This document shows positions 1 to 8,599 of a stretch of DNA of 64,000 nucleotides, piece by piece; the stretch's first letter is position 1; every line of letters starts with the position of its first letter. This DNA comes from JABDII01 sp963815325 (lineage in GTDB: Bacteria > Gemmatimonadota > Gemmatimonadetes > Gemmatimonadales > GWC2-71-9), in assembly GCA_963815325.1 (NCBI GenBank), contig CAWFGG010000005.1:372001-436000 (forward strand). The letters are read 5' to 3'. The position numbers and the translations under genes were made by a program. Under the pieces are notes generated by a model. That model was not told where the DNA came from, searched no databases, and saw only the letters and a list, made by a program, of their open reading frames with translations.

Positions 1-2
1 GC

Positions 3-1946
3 GGGGCCGCGCTCCTCAATCAAGCCCTGGCTGAACGGCGCCGTGAACTCGACCTCCTGGCCAGTATGCCGGTAGTACGGTCGGCCACGACCGCGGCCGC
101 CAGCCAGAGCCGACGGCTCGGCCTCGCACAGCTTCCCGCCACCGTGCTCGACGCCCGCTATGCCGAGGCCGGAATCCCTGGAAGCACACCGGCCCTCGCC
201 ACGTTTCTCCGGGAGTGGGTGGCCCGGAGCCCGTTCCAGGATGTCCTGCTCGCCGAGGCCCACGGCCTGACCGTGATGTCCACCGCGCCGGCCGGCACGG
301 TCAATCACGCCCGAGAGGCATGGTGGCGAGCCGTGACCACTACCGGATACTTCCTGGCCACCGGGCCGAACGACTTGCGAGCGCGAGCGACGCTGCGCCT
401 GGCAGTTCCTGTTCCGGGCCCCGACGACTCCACTGCGATCAGCGGAGCGCTCCTCGCCACTCTTCCACTCGACTTTCTCACCGAGTTCCTGCCCACCGAA
501 CGCACCGAGACGGGCTTGGCCGAGCTCGCGCTGGTGCACGGACCCGACTCACTCGTGTGGAGCAGCAACCCGGGAGCGGCACTCGGACGCCGCGTGGCCG
601 GCGTCCCGCTCGAGACCGACCGCCCGGGCCTGCGTCTCGCCACCACCGGCGACGGCCAGCGTCTCGCGGTGATCCCGTTGGCGTATGGAGAATGGAGCGT
701 GGTGGCCCGCACCGCCGCCCCGGATGCCTTGGTGAGTGCCCGCGGCAGCCGGGTCTGGATCACGGCGGGGTTCATCATCGTCTTTGGTGTCACGATTCTC
801 TTCCTCGCCAGCCGCTGGATCGAGCAGCGTCTCCTGACCCCCCTCGTGTTGGCGGAAGACGTTGCCGCGCGCGTTGCAGAAGGCCATCTCAACGAGTCGA
901 TCGCGAGGCTGAACCAAGAGGGCCCGAAGGCCGACCGGCTCATCGCCGGCATTGCGGCCATGGTCGAGGCGCTCCACTCTCTGGTGGGGGCAATTCAGGC
1001 GGCATCGAGTGAAGCAGCCGCCATGGCGGAAGAGATTTCAGCATCGACCGAAGAGATGACAACGTCGACGCACCAAGTAGCCAGCACCACCAGGGACTTG
1101 ACCAATCGAGCCACACACCAAGCCTCCCTCGTGCGGGCCGCGTCCAGCGACGCGACACGCATTCTGGGCATTGCCGAGGAACTCGACGTAGGATCGTCGG
1201 AGGCGGCCGACCGGAACGCCGCCCTTGCCGAACTCGCGCGCTTGCACAAGGAGCGGCTCGACAGGAGCACGGTCGAACTCGAGCGCCTGTCCAAGGACAT
1301 CGTGGAGGGAACGCTCGAGGCCGAAGCGCTCGCCGAAGCGTCTGGTGAAATCGAGACGTTCGTGGCCCAAACGAAAGCCATCGCCAAGCAGACTCACATG
1401 TTAGCCTTGAACGCCGCCATTGAAGCGGCACGCGCCGGCGAGGAAGGCCGCGGCTTCAGCGTGGTGGCCGACGAGATCCGCAAACTGGCGAACCAGGCGG
1501 CCCAGGCTGCTACTTCTACCGCGACGACCGTGCACGGGGTCCTCGACCGGGTGCACTCGGCTCGGGAGCGGTTGCTGCAACTCGGCGTGGGCGGGGGGAG
1601 GGCGCGCGAGGCCGCCGATGAAGCGGCCAGCGGCCTCCGGCGGGTGGCCGAGGAGGCCGCCATCAACAACAGCTGGACCCAGGCCATTTCCCAATCGTCC
1701 GCCGACGTTCGGGCGCTGGTCGCCGGGATCGTCGACCGGATGGTCGAGATCTCGAGCGGCACCGACGACGTCGCGGCGGCCGCTCAGGAGATCGCGGCAG
1801 CAGCGCAGCAGTTGAACACGTCCACCGAGGAGGTGTCGGCCTCGGCGGCTCGCCTTGCCGAAGCGGCCGACCAGCTCACCGCAGCGGTCGGCGGGTTTAC
1901 CTTGGGCCCGCCCGGAACCGGGGCTCGGGAGCCTCTCGCCGGATAG
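3..1946 (+). CDS. Methyl-accepting chemotaxis protein, 5' end outside window
   Basis: Transmembrane chemoreceptor that passes a ligand signal to CheA/CheW. The frame is open back to the first bases of the window, upstream of the ATG at 66, so the gene almost certainly starts before base 1. What is visible is an extracytoplasmic sensor region (Cache-like, by its length and the position of the membrane helix), a transmembrane helix near residues 230-247 (counted from the ATG at 66) and a HAMP-like linker. A long coiled-coil signalling domain follows, with the highly conserved hairpin tip LNAAIEAARAGEEGRGF and VVADEIRKLA. No C-terminal CheR-binding pentapeptide is seen. The downstream neighbour is on the other strand, so the gene ends its own transcript. 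Family assignment is firm; the ligand is unknown. Confidence 0.93.
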   Translation, partial: GAALLNQALAERRRELDLLASMPVVRSATTAAASQSRRLGLAQLPATVLDARYAEAGIPGSTPALATFLREWVARSPFQDVLLAEAHGLTVMSTAPAGTVNHAREAWWRAVTTTGYFLATGPNDLRARATLRLAVPVPGPDDSTAISGALLATLPLDFLTEFLPTERTETGLAELALVHGPDSLVWSSNPGAALGRRVAGVPLETDRPGLRLATTGDGQRLAVIPLAYGEWSVVARTAAPDALVSARGSRVWITAGFIIVFGVTILFLASRWIEQRLLTPLVLAEDVAARVAEGHLNESIARLNQEGPKADRLIAGIAAMVEALHSLVGAIQAASSEAAAMAEEISASTEEMTTSTHQVASTTRDLTNRATHQASLVRAASSDATRILGIAEELDVGSSEAADRNAALAELARLHKERLDRSTVELERLSKDIVEGTLEAEALAEASGEIETFVAQTKAIAKQTHMLALNAAIEAARAGEEGRGFSVVADEIRKLANQAAQAATSTATTVHGVLDRVHSARERLLQLGVGGGRAREAADEAASGLRRVAEEAAINNSWTQAISQSSADVRALVAGIVDRMVEISSGTDDVAAAAQEIAAAAQQLNTSTEEVSASAARLAEAADQLTAAVGGFTLGPPGTGAREPLAG

Positions 1947-2063
1947 TCACTGCGTAGGTACGAGGCGCGAGAGTTGGTCCAACAGCGCCTCGAGGTGCTT
2001 GACCTGCAGGTCGCCCATGTGGACGTCCACCGGACCGGGCAGAAACGAGCGGCCGAATGTCAT
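1947..2063 (-). pseudogene. Collapsed class V aminotransferase (N-terminus joined to C-terminus)
   Basis: This is a 38-codon minus-strand frame starting 16 bases after the nicotinamidase stop. Its first 15 residues (MTFGRSFLPGPVDVH) look like the N-terminus of a serine-pyruvate/alanine-glyoxylate aminotransferase, where a PGP motif follows the start. The remaining residues (MGDLQVKHLEALLDQL and so on) look like the C-terminal helix that follows the family's RIGHMG motif. The roughly 330-350 residues expected between them, including the PLP lysine, are absent, and the junction lies near 2018/2019. Either a clean in-frame deletion left a remnant or an assembly collapse removed about 1 kb. The reading frame and stop are intact. 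The homology call rests on pattern memory, so it is moderately sure. Confidence 0.5.
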
Positions 2064-2079
2064 CGCAGGGTCGGCACGG

Positions 2080-2745
2080 CTACGGCGTCCCGGTGAGATA
2101 CGCCTCGAGAATGTCGTTTTCGAGGATGTCCGTCGACGTGATGAGCCGCACGCCTTCGTCGCCCCACTCCCGCATGAGATGCTCGGCTACGTGGGCGTGA
2201 ATCGCCTTCGCGGCGTCGGTCACGAAGTAGAGGCGGGTCTGGGGACGGTGGCGCAGGAGGCCCTCGATCGCATACTTGTTGCACACGTCCAAGGCCACGC
2301 CGTACAGCACGATCACTTCGGGGTCCAGGACCCGCAACACCGTGTCGACGCTGGCGTTCGTGAAGACGTCAAACCAATGCTTCAGGAACAGAACGTCGCC
2401 GCGGTGCCGGCCGACCTCCTCGGCCAAGCGATCGACATCCACGGGCTCCGGCTGGATAACCAACGGGTCAATGAGGGTCGTCTCGGGAATCTTCCGTTGT
2501 CCCGGTGTCCCGCGCATGCAATGCTCCGGAAACGTCTCATGAAAATCCGGCGTCGCACTGAGCTCTTTGTGGCCCGGGACATGATCGTCCGCGCTGGCGA
2601 CGATCCGGATGCCGCGGTCGTGGGCAAAGTCGGTCAGCCGTTTGAGCACCGGCATGATCTCCTCTGCGCCCGGCACGTAGAGCTTCCCGGTGGGGGTCAT
2701 GAAATCGACTTGGGTATCGACATCCCAGAATATCAGACGCTTCAT
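2080..2745 (-). CDS. pncA: Nicotinamidase / isochorismatase-family cysteine hydrolase
   Basis: Probably deamidates nicotinamide to nicotinate for NAD salvage. The fold's catalytic triad is visible: Asp in DVDTQVDF near residue 10, Lys in LKHWFDVF and Cys in GVALDVCNKYA. The metal ligands are suggested by SADDH and by the His of PEHC. The 221-residue length is normal for PncA. The decisive context is the gene immediately upstream on the same strand (start 3847), nicotinate phosphoribosyltransferase, which uses the product. Without that partner the annotation would be only isochorismatase-like. The gap to the upstream gene is 43 bases, so co-transcription is likely. Confidence 0.85.
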   Translation of the reverse strand: MKRLIFWDVDTQVDFMTPTGKLYVPGAEEIMPVLKRLTDFAHDRGIRIVASADDHVPGHKELSATPDFHETFPEHCMRGTPGQRKIPETTLIDPLVIQPEPVDVDRLAEEVGRHRGDVLFLKHWFDVFTNASVDTVLRVLDPEVIVLYGVALDVCNKYAIEGLLRHRPQTRLYFVTDAAKAIHAHVAEHLMREWGDEGVRLITSTDILENDILEAYLTGTP

Positions 2746-2788
2746 GGTCCAGAGCCTCGGGGTGAGAGCGTAGCGAACGCCACCGGTC

Positions 2789-3847
2789 TTATGTGACCGG
2801 CTCCAGACGGGGGTTTGGCCGGTATTCGCGGCCTACCTTGGCGCATGGTCCGCCGTCTTTGAGCACGACATCCGCGGTGAAATCGTAGCGGCCCTGGAAC
2901 AGCGAGGATCCGACGCCATAGGCGTCGACCGGAACGCCCTGGGACTCGAATTCCTGAATCTTCTCGACGTCGAATCCGCCGGAAACGACAATCCGAACGT
3001 TCTGAAATCCTGCGCGGTCCAGTGCGCTGCGGACATTCCACACGAGCTGCGGGCACACGCCGGTCGGTTTGAAGCGCCCCATCTGGGGGAGCACAGAGCG
3101 ATCGACCAGCTTCTCGCTGGTATCCAACCGCACGCCGTACAGCCGATCTCCCATGGCTCGCGCAACATTGAGCGAGGTCTCGACGCAGTCGTTCTCGAAA
3201 TCGACCAGGGTCACCACCTGCACGTCGGGCGGACAGTATTCCGCGAACTTCTGGGTGGCCAGGACCGTGTCGCCATCATATGCGGCGATGAGGGCGTGGG
3301 GCACGGTCCCAATGCCCTCACTGCCCCACCAGGACGCTTGGGCGTCGGTGGAGACCCCAATCGCACCAGCGACATGCGCCGCGTACCCGTCACCGGTTTG
3401 GACCAACCAGTGATCGTGCCGGGCGGGGAAGAACATGATTTGCTTCGGGGCGGCGGCTTCGACCACGCGCCGCGTGTTGGTGCCGACCCTGGTCCGGCGG
3501 GACAGGACGCCAAGATAGAGCGTTTCGAGGTGCGCGAAGGCGTCGTACGGGCCTTCGACGAGAAGCACGGTTTCCCAGGGCTCGACCTCGTCCCCGTCGA
3601 ACAGCGCCTGCACGCTCAACTCCTGCCAATCGGCGGAGCACAGTTTGAGAATTGCGATCGCCTCGTCGATCCCGCCGAGAAAGGCGTGTGTCTTGCCGAA
3701 CACCTGCATGGTCACCCGGGGCCGATAGTGATCTGCCACAAGAACATCCCGGGTGCGGACGAAGTACTTGTCGGAGTAATAGCCCGACCGCATGCGCTCG
3801 ACAGGCAGATGAAAGATGCTGGGGTCTAGACGTTGACGACGCGGCAT
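2789..3847 (-). CDS. pncB: Nicotinate phosphoribosyltransferase
   Basis: Makes nicotinate mononucleotide from nicotinate and PRPP, the entry step of the Preiss-Handler NAD salvage route. The 352-residue protein has the family N-terminus (YYSDKYFVRTRDVL), a central LYLGVLSRRTRVGTNTR segment containing the substrate-binding arginine region, and a C-terminal phosphate-binding stretch (IVVSGGFDVEKIQEF and GVGSSLF). It is near the short end for the family. The nicotinamidase lies directly downstream on the same strand, and the two probably form a two-gene salvage operon. Confidence 0.92.
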   Translation of the reverse strand: MPRRQRLDPSIFHLPVERMRSGYYSDKYFVRTRDVLVADHYRPRVTMQVFGKTHAFLGGIDEAIAILKLCSADWQELSVQALFDGDEVEPWETVLLVEGPYDAFAHLETLYLGVLSRRTRVGTNTRRVVEAAAPKQIMFFPARHDHWLVQTGDGYAAHVAGAIGVSTDAQASWWGSEGIGTVPHALIAAYDGDTVLATQKFAEYCPPDVQVVTLVDFENDCVETSLNVARAMGDRLYGVRLDTSEKLVDRSVLPQMGRFKPTGVCPQLVWNVRSALDRAGFQNVRIVVSGGFDVEKIQEFESQGVPVDAYGVGSSLFQGRYDFTADVVLKDGGPCAKVGREYRPNPRLEPVT

Positions 3848-3874
3848 GACGGGTGCTCTCCGACGGGAAGGCCG

Positions 3875-4540
3875 TTACCGGCCGAAATGGGCTGCCTTCA
3901 GGGCGGCCAGAACGCTCCGCATTTGGCGGATGCGCCGAGAATGAGGATACCGATCAATCAGCCGGCGAAGCTCGGCCATGGCTCGACCGGGGTCGTGGAG
4001 ACTGAATTCATGAATGTCCGCCAGGGCAAGACCGATGCGGATATCGTCGCCGGCCGAGATTCGGGTGCCTCGTTCCTCACGCAACCGGTTCAATTCGAGG
4101 ACGGCCCCCTCGGCGGTCCCGAGCGGGCCGGTCAAGAGGGCTGCCCGCCGGATCGTCGCCGCTACTCGGTCGCGTCGCTCGCGCGCCCGCTCCCGATAGG
4201 CCTCGGCGGCCGCCTCGTACTGGCCGCGCGCAACCATTGTCTCGATCGCCGAGTACCCTCCACCGGCTCGCACCAGCCCGACGCTGCTAAAGGCCTCGGC
4301 CGCAAAATCGATCACGGGCTCGAGCACCCCGCTGATCAGGGCCGTGACGAAGCCGTATAAGGCCCACAACGCCCCAGCCAACAGCAGCGCGCGGGGCGCG
4401 ACCCCGGTGACGGCAAGCAGCACTGCCACGGCGCTACCGGCCAGGAGCAGGGTCCCGACCACGACACGAAGGAGCCGCAGCGGGTCGTGGCCGACTTGGT
4501 ACTGCTCGGCAGCCGTGCGCAGGAGTTTGGAGGTCCGCAA
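3875..4540 (-). CDS. Membrane-anchored helical-repeat protein, function unknown
   Basis: A 221-residue protein not recognised by name. Residues about 24-44 and 48-72 form two hydrophobic helices (VVVGTLLLAGSAVAVLLAV and the segment after it). The cytoplasmic C-terminal half is helical and rich in Ala, Arg and Glu. Short repeats resemble TPRs (YEAAAEAYRERARERR; GRAMAELRRLIDRYPHS). Such membrane-plus-TPR proteins often act as scaffolds, but nothing here fixes a role. It ends 27 bases upstream of pncB on the same strand and may be the first gene of that transcript. Confidence 0.6.
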   Translation of the reverse strand: MRTSKLLRTAAEQYQVGHDPLRLLRVVVGTLLLAGSAVAVLLAVTGVAPRALLLAGALWALYGFVTALISGVLEPVIDFAAEAFSSVGLVRAGGGYSAIETMVARGQYEAAAEAYRERARERRDRVAATIRRAALLTGPLGTAEGAVLELNRLREERGTRISAGDDIRIGLALADIHEFSLHDPGRAMAELRRLIDRYPHSRRIRQMRSVLAALKAAHFGR

Positions 4541-4648
4541 GCTGGCAAGTTAGGAACGCTGCGCCGGGGCGGCAAGTTGACACCTTGCAGGCAGGCGCCT
4601 TAAATCCCTCACGCCTGAGCGCCTCAACCACTGCCTGGAGAGCGTGCC

Positions 4649-5692
4649 GTGATCGAACCTGTGACCCGTCGTGCCTTTCTCGCCGTGACCGGCGGCGCGG
4701 TCGGCGCCGCGACTATCCACCCGTCTTTGCGAGGCGGCCTCGCAGCCCCGGCGATACACCTGCGCGGAGCCGCCCGGCCCGTTGCGATCAGCTCCGCCAA
4801 CAGCCTCGCACCCGTGTCGCGGGCTCTCGCACTGATGCTCGAGGGATCGGATACCCTCGACGCGGCGGTCGAGGGGGTGAAGATCCAGGAACTCGATCCG
4901 GAGGACGCCTCGGTCGGGTATGGCGGCCTGCCAAATGAGCAGGGCGTGGTGCAGCTGGATGCATCATGCATCCACGGACCGACCCGGCGAGCTGGTGCCG
5001 TCGGTGCGCTCGAAGGCATCAAGACGCCAAGCGAGGTTGCCAAATTGGTCCTCAAGTACACCGACCACATCATGTTGGTCGGCGAGGGGGCCAAGCGGTT
5101 CGCGCTGTCGTACGGGTTCAAAGAGGAAGATCTTCTGACCCCGCGATCGCGCGAGCGATGGCTTCGCTGGCGTGCCAATCGGGGAAAGGATGACGACTGG
5201 CTCGATGTGCCGGACGACGAGAACATGGTGCGGTCCACGGGCACGATCAATCTCAACGTCATCAACGCGGCGGGTGACATTTCTTCGGTCACCACCACCA
5301 GTGGATTGTCCTGGAAGATTCCCGGTCGGGTCGGCGACTCGCCGATCATCGGCGCCGGCCAATACACCGACAATGACGTTGGCGCGGCCGGCTCCACCGG
5401 CCGGGGGGAATCGAACATCATGGTGTGCGGGGCGTTCCTCACGGTTGAGCACATGCGGCGTGGCATGGCGCCGGCCGATGCCTGCCTCGAAACCCTGCGC
5501 CGCGTGATTGCCATGACCCCGGCACGCCTGATCCGCCCGGATGGCCGACCTGACTTCGATCTCAAGTTCTACGCCGTCAATAAGCGGGGCGACTTCGGCG
5601 CCGGCTCCCTGTATCCCGGCCGGTACGCCGTTCATGACGGACGCGAGGCAGCGTTCCGAGATGCGGCCCACCTCTACGAGCGGGCCGGCTAG
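4649..5692 (+). CDS. Glycosylasparaginase (N4-(beta-N-acetylglucosaminyl)-L-asparaginase), Tat-exported
   Basis: An Ntn-hydrolase that cleaves the sugar-asparagine amide bond or is a related plant-type asparaginase. The N-terminus TRRAFLAVTGG is a twin-arginine signal, so the enzyme acts outside the cytoplasm. The autocleavage nucleophile is probably the Thr in STGTINLNVI, preceded by the conserved HGPTRRAG and GYGGLPNE segments. The glycine-rich substrate pocket (IPGRVGDSPIIGAGQY, then GAAGSTGRGE) follows. The start is GTG at 4649 with GGAG 8 bases upstream. Its TAG stop overlaps the GTG start of the next gene (TAGTG), so the two are translationally coupled. Confidence 0.88.
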   Translation: MIEPVTRRAFLAVTGGAVGAATIHPSLRGGLAAPAIHLRGAARPVAISSANSLAPVSRALALMLEGSDTLDAAVEGVKIQELDPEDASVGYGGLPNEQGVVQLDASCIHGPTRRAGAVGALEGIKTPSEVAKLVLKYTDHIMLVGEGAKRFALSYGFKEEDLLTPRSRERWLRWRANRGKDDDWLDVPDDENMVRSTGTINLNVINAAGDISSVTTTSGLSWKIPGRVGDSPIIGAGQYTDNDVGAAGSTGRGESNIMVCGAFLTVEHMRRGMAPADACLETLRRVIAMTPARLIRPDGRPDFDLKFYAVNKRGDFGAGSLYPGRYAVHDGREAAFRDAAHLYERAG

Positions 5693-6810
5693 TGCGCCGT
5701 TCGATTCTCCTTGCCGCGCTCGTCCTGCTGGGAATCGGCGCACCTCTCCGAGGCCAGAGCTGGGGGGCCAGCTATTTCCCGTACGTCACGAGCCGCGCGA
5801 GCGAGTTCCCGGTCTTCGCATTCCGGTATCTCTATGCGAAACCAGCCGAATGGGACGCGCCCTATGTCGCTGCGGGCGATGTGCGAGCGGACGTGGGTGT
5901 GGGCGTGCGCGGAGGTTGGCTGGCGGGGGTGCGGTTCCGAGCACCGGGGCTTTGGGACGGGTGGCGTCTGCAGGCCGAGGTCTCGGCCGCCCGCGCACCC
6001 CGTCAACACTACTTCGGACTCGGCAACACCACGGTGGTCGACGACCAACTCGCAACCAGCGAAGAATTCTTCTACCGCGTCAAGCGTGCACGCTACCGGG
6101 CCAACGTCGAGGTCACTCGCCGGCTCGCCGGCCATTTGCATCTTGCAGTCAGCCCGTCTCTCTCGTTCGTCAGGTATTCGGCGCACCCGGGAGTTTCGGT
6201 ATTTGCCAACGATTTCGGATCGGAGCTGGAAGACACCGACGCCACGCTGCGCACCAGCTTGATCTATGATAGCCGAGACACCGACTACAACACCCACCGG
6301 GGGGTGCTGCTCGAAGTGGGCGGAGCGGTCGGCAGCGGGGGTGATGGCTACACCCGCCTCTATTCCAACTTGCGGGGCTGGCTCACGCTTCGCGAGGGCA
6401 CGGTTGTGGCAGGACGCATGGTTGCGGCCGGCATAGGCGGCACCCCGCCGCTCGACGCCCGCTTCAACCTGGAAATGTGGGAGAGGCAGGTTCGGGCCTA
6501 CGGCGGTGACCAATCCAACCGTGGGATGTCCGACGGCCGCTTTCTCGGAACGGACGCCTTGTTTGTCAACGCGGAGGTGCGCCACGACCTGCTCAACCTG
6601 GGTAACTACGGGGCCGTGACCCTGCTTGCCTATTTCGACGCGGGCCGGGTGTTCGAGCGCGAGTCGTTCCGCCTCACGACTGAGGACTTCCACGTGGGCG
6701 TCGGCGGTGGCCTCGCCGTTCGCATCCTCCGGTCGAACATCGTCACCTTCAACTTCGGTGATGGACCGGAGGGGTTCGAGTTCGAGTTCGGCAGCGGATG
6801 GATGTTCTAG
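5692..6810 (+). CDS. Omp85/BamA-TamA-like outer-membrane beta-barrel protein
   Basis: A predicted outer-membrane barrel of 372 residues. It has a signal peptide (MRRSILLAALVLLGIGAPLRGQ), alternating hydrophobic beta-strands throughout, and a C-terminal strand ending in Phe (GSGWMF), as expected for BAM insertion. The internal segments SLIYDSRDTDYNTHRG and FDAGRVFE match the surface-antigen (D15) barrel signature. No POTRA repeats precede it, so it resembles the short bacterial surface-antigen proteins rather than BamA itself. The GTG start overlaps the glycosylasparaginase stop by one base. Its stop shares the palindrome CTAG (6807-6810) with the convergent thioredoxin-like gene. Confidence 0.8.
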   Translation: MRRSILLAALVLLGIGAPLRGQSWGASYFPYVTSRASEFPVFAFRYLYAKPAEWDAPYVAAGDVRADVGVGVRGGWLAGVRFRAPGLWDGWRLQAEVSAARAPRQHYFGLGNTTVVDDQLATSEEFFYRVKRARYRANVEVTRRLAGHLHLAVSPSLSFVRYSAHPGVSVFANDFGSELEDTDATLRTSLIYDSRDTDYNTHRGVLLEVGGAVGSGGDGYTRLYSNLRGWLTLREGTVVAGRMVAAGIGGTPPLDARFNLEMWERQVRAYGGDQSNRGMSDGRFLGTDALFVNAEVRHDLLNLGNYGAVTLLAYFDAGRVFERESFRLTTEDFHVGVGGGLAVRILRSNIVTFNFGDGPEGFEFEFGSGWMF

Positions 6811-7364
6811 CCTGCCGGGCGTTGCTCCGGCTGGGCTGAGACGGGTAGCTGGGCTGCTTCTAAGACCTCCCTGAGAATCGTCCGCCCACGGTCCTTCGCG
6901 TACCACCGCCGTACCTGCGGATACAACTCCCCCTTCGGTACGACCGACCGCCGCTCCAATACGAAGCGCTGGAGCTCGCGCGGCCGCGGGCCCCAATGCC
7001 CAAGCTCCTCAAAGTCGGGGCCCAACGCGATGACGATGGGAATCGACCGCGACCCTTCCGTCAGATACGCATCCATGACCGCGGGGTGTTCGTCCCGGCG
7101 GAGGATCTTGAGGTCGAGACCCGCGGTTTGATGGACCCACTTGGCGATGACCGGCACGGCATTGGAGGCGTCGCCGCACCAGTCTTCGGCAAGGACCAGG
7201 AACCTCCTCGTGGTCCCTGCCGGAACGGCCTCGCTGGCCCACTCGGGGATCTCCGCCACCCGGTAGACGCCACTCCAGAGGCCGTGGTGCTGCGCCGCCC
7301 CGGCGACGAAGTCTTCGTACGAGAGCGCGGCGTCCCAAAGCGCCCTGAAATGGAGTTCAGTCAT
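6807..7364 (-). CDS. Thioredoxin-fold protein (thioredoxin_9-like)
   Basis: A cytosolic thioredoxin-superfamily protein of about 185 residues. It has the family segment LVLAEDWCGDASNAVPVIAKW, where a single Cys (WCGDA) replaces the usual CxxC, and a later cis-Pro region (RSIPIVIAL). Members with only one Cys cannot act as dithiol-disulfide reductases, so a monothiol or peroxide-handling role is more likely, but that is inference. I chose the ATG at 7364 (MTELHFRALW). The longer frame back to 7427 overlaps the next gene's coding end and adds a non-conserved leader. It lies just downstream of the saccharopine-dehydrogenase-like gene on the same strand. Confidence 0.75.
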   Translation of the reverse strand: MTELHFRALWDAALSYEDFVAGAAQHHGLWSGVYRVAEIPEWASEAVPAGTTRRFLVLAEDWCGDASNAVPVIAKWVHQTAGLDLKILRRDEHPAVMDAYLTEGSRSIPIVIALGPDFEELGHWGPRPRELQRFVLERRSVVPKGELYPQVRRWYAKDRGRTILREVLEAAQLPVSAQPEQRPAG

Positions 7365-7392
7365 GTATGGATAGATAACACCAATCGGCCCG

Positions 7393-8535
7393 CTAGAGTT
7401 CCTGAAGGGCGATGCCGCGTCCCGCAAGCTCCGCGACGTATCCGTCGAACGGTACTGCGTCGTCCGGCATGCGGACCCCCCGGGCCGTGATCCGGCCGTC
7501 GACCTGCATTTGGCCCGTGATTGAGAGCGAATATCCCGTCGTCCGCATCATCGCGCTGATACCGCGTTCGGCATCGTAGTAGTCGACGAGCCGCCACCGG
7601 AAGGTGCACGGCGCGCCGTCTTTGATGCCGGCCACTTCCACCAGGAGGGCCACGAGATCTCGTCCCTCAGGCTTCCGAAGCTTGGGGCCCACGGCCGCGA
7701 TGAACACGTCTCGCGGCACGACCCGCTGGCCCTTGACCTCGATGGGTTCGAGAGCGAGCAGCCCCAGCTCTCGAATCGGCCTCATGACAGCCATATGCCC
7801 GGGGTATCGCAGGGTCTTGTACTCCATGGTGTCGATCTTGCCCTCGTACTGCCACGGCATAGTGCTGATACCCCCCGCCGTGTGGAATGCCTCGAGTCTA
7901 TGGATCGGTGCCGGGAAGTCCACGTGCTCCAGCTCACTCAAGGAATCCACCTGCACCCGCCGTCCCTCGCGCAAGACGAAGGACGGGGTGGTGTAATAGT
8001 CGAGCGCACCCTCGAGCGAATAGACGATTTGATAGTTGAGCGGAGGCTCGGGATGCTGGGGCAATCCCCCAACGTAGATCTTCACGCTTTGCGCCCTGGT
8101 GAGACGGCGGATTCCCTCGGCGGCCACAATATTGATCATGCCCGGCGCGAGCCCGCAGTCGGGGATCACGGAGACGTTCTTGTCGCGCGCCGCGGCATCG
8201 AGCTTCTGTTGCTCGAACACGATCTCGGTATTGCCGCCGAGATCTGCAAAGTGACACCCTGCCTCGACTGCGAGCCTTGCCATGGTGCCGTTGAAGTAAT
8301 ACGGCAAGGCGCACATGACGCCGTCGTGACGCTCCATGAGGCTCAGCACGGCTGCGTGATCGGTCACATCCAAGGGCACCGGGCGCAGTCGCGGGTCGGC
8401 ACGGTTCGCGAGGAAGCTCCGGATTCGATCGGGTTTCAAGTCGGCCAGGGTCACCACTCGCACGGCGGGATTGTTCAGCAGGTCGAAGGCGCAGGCCGAT
8501 CCCTGCAGGCCGGCCCCAAGCACCAGCATGTTCAT
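7393..8535 (-). CDS. Saccharopine dehydrogenase-like NAD(P)-binding oxidoreductase
   Basis: A 380-residue protein with an N-terminal Rossmann fingerprint (VLGAGLQGSACAFDLL) and the saccharopine-dehydrogenase layout: an ALPYYFNGTMARLAVEAGCHFADLGGN segment read in two parts, then a C-terminal substrate domain. PDCGLAPGMINIVA is typical of the L-lysine dehydrogenase/carboxynorspermidine-type branch. The reaction is probably an imine reduction or oxidation on an amino-acid substrate. The exact substrate cannot be read from the sequence. It lies 28 bases upstream of the thioredoxin-like gene and about 64 bases downstream of the propeller lipoprotein gene, all on the minus strand. Confidence 0.85.
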   Translation of the reverse strand: MNMLVLGAGLQGSACAFDLLNNPAVRVVTLADLKPDRIRSFLANRADPRLRPVPLDVTDHAAVLSLMERHDGVMCALPYYFNGTMARLAVEAGCHFADLGGNTEIVFEQQKLDAAARDKNVSVIPDCGLAPGMINIVAAEGIRRLTRAQSVKIYVGGLPQHPEPPLNYQIVYSLEGALDYYTTPSFVLREGRRVQVDSLSELEHVDFPAPIHRLEAFHTAGGISTMPWQYEGKIDTMEYKTLRYPGHMAVMRPIRELGLLALEPIEVKGQRVVPRDVFIAAVGPKLRKPEGRDLVALLVEVAGIKDGAPCTFRWRLVDYYDAERGISAMMRTTGYSLSITGQMQVDGRITARGVRMPDDAVPFDGYVAELAGRGIALQEL

Positions 8536-8599
8536 AACGAAGCCTTATGGTCGAGGTGAAAAGCCACCGAATGTACCGAGACCCGCTCCACGCTACAAC

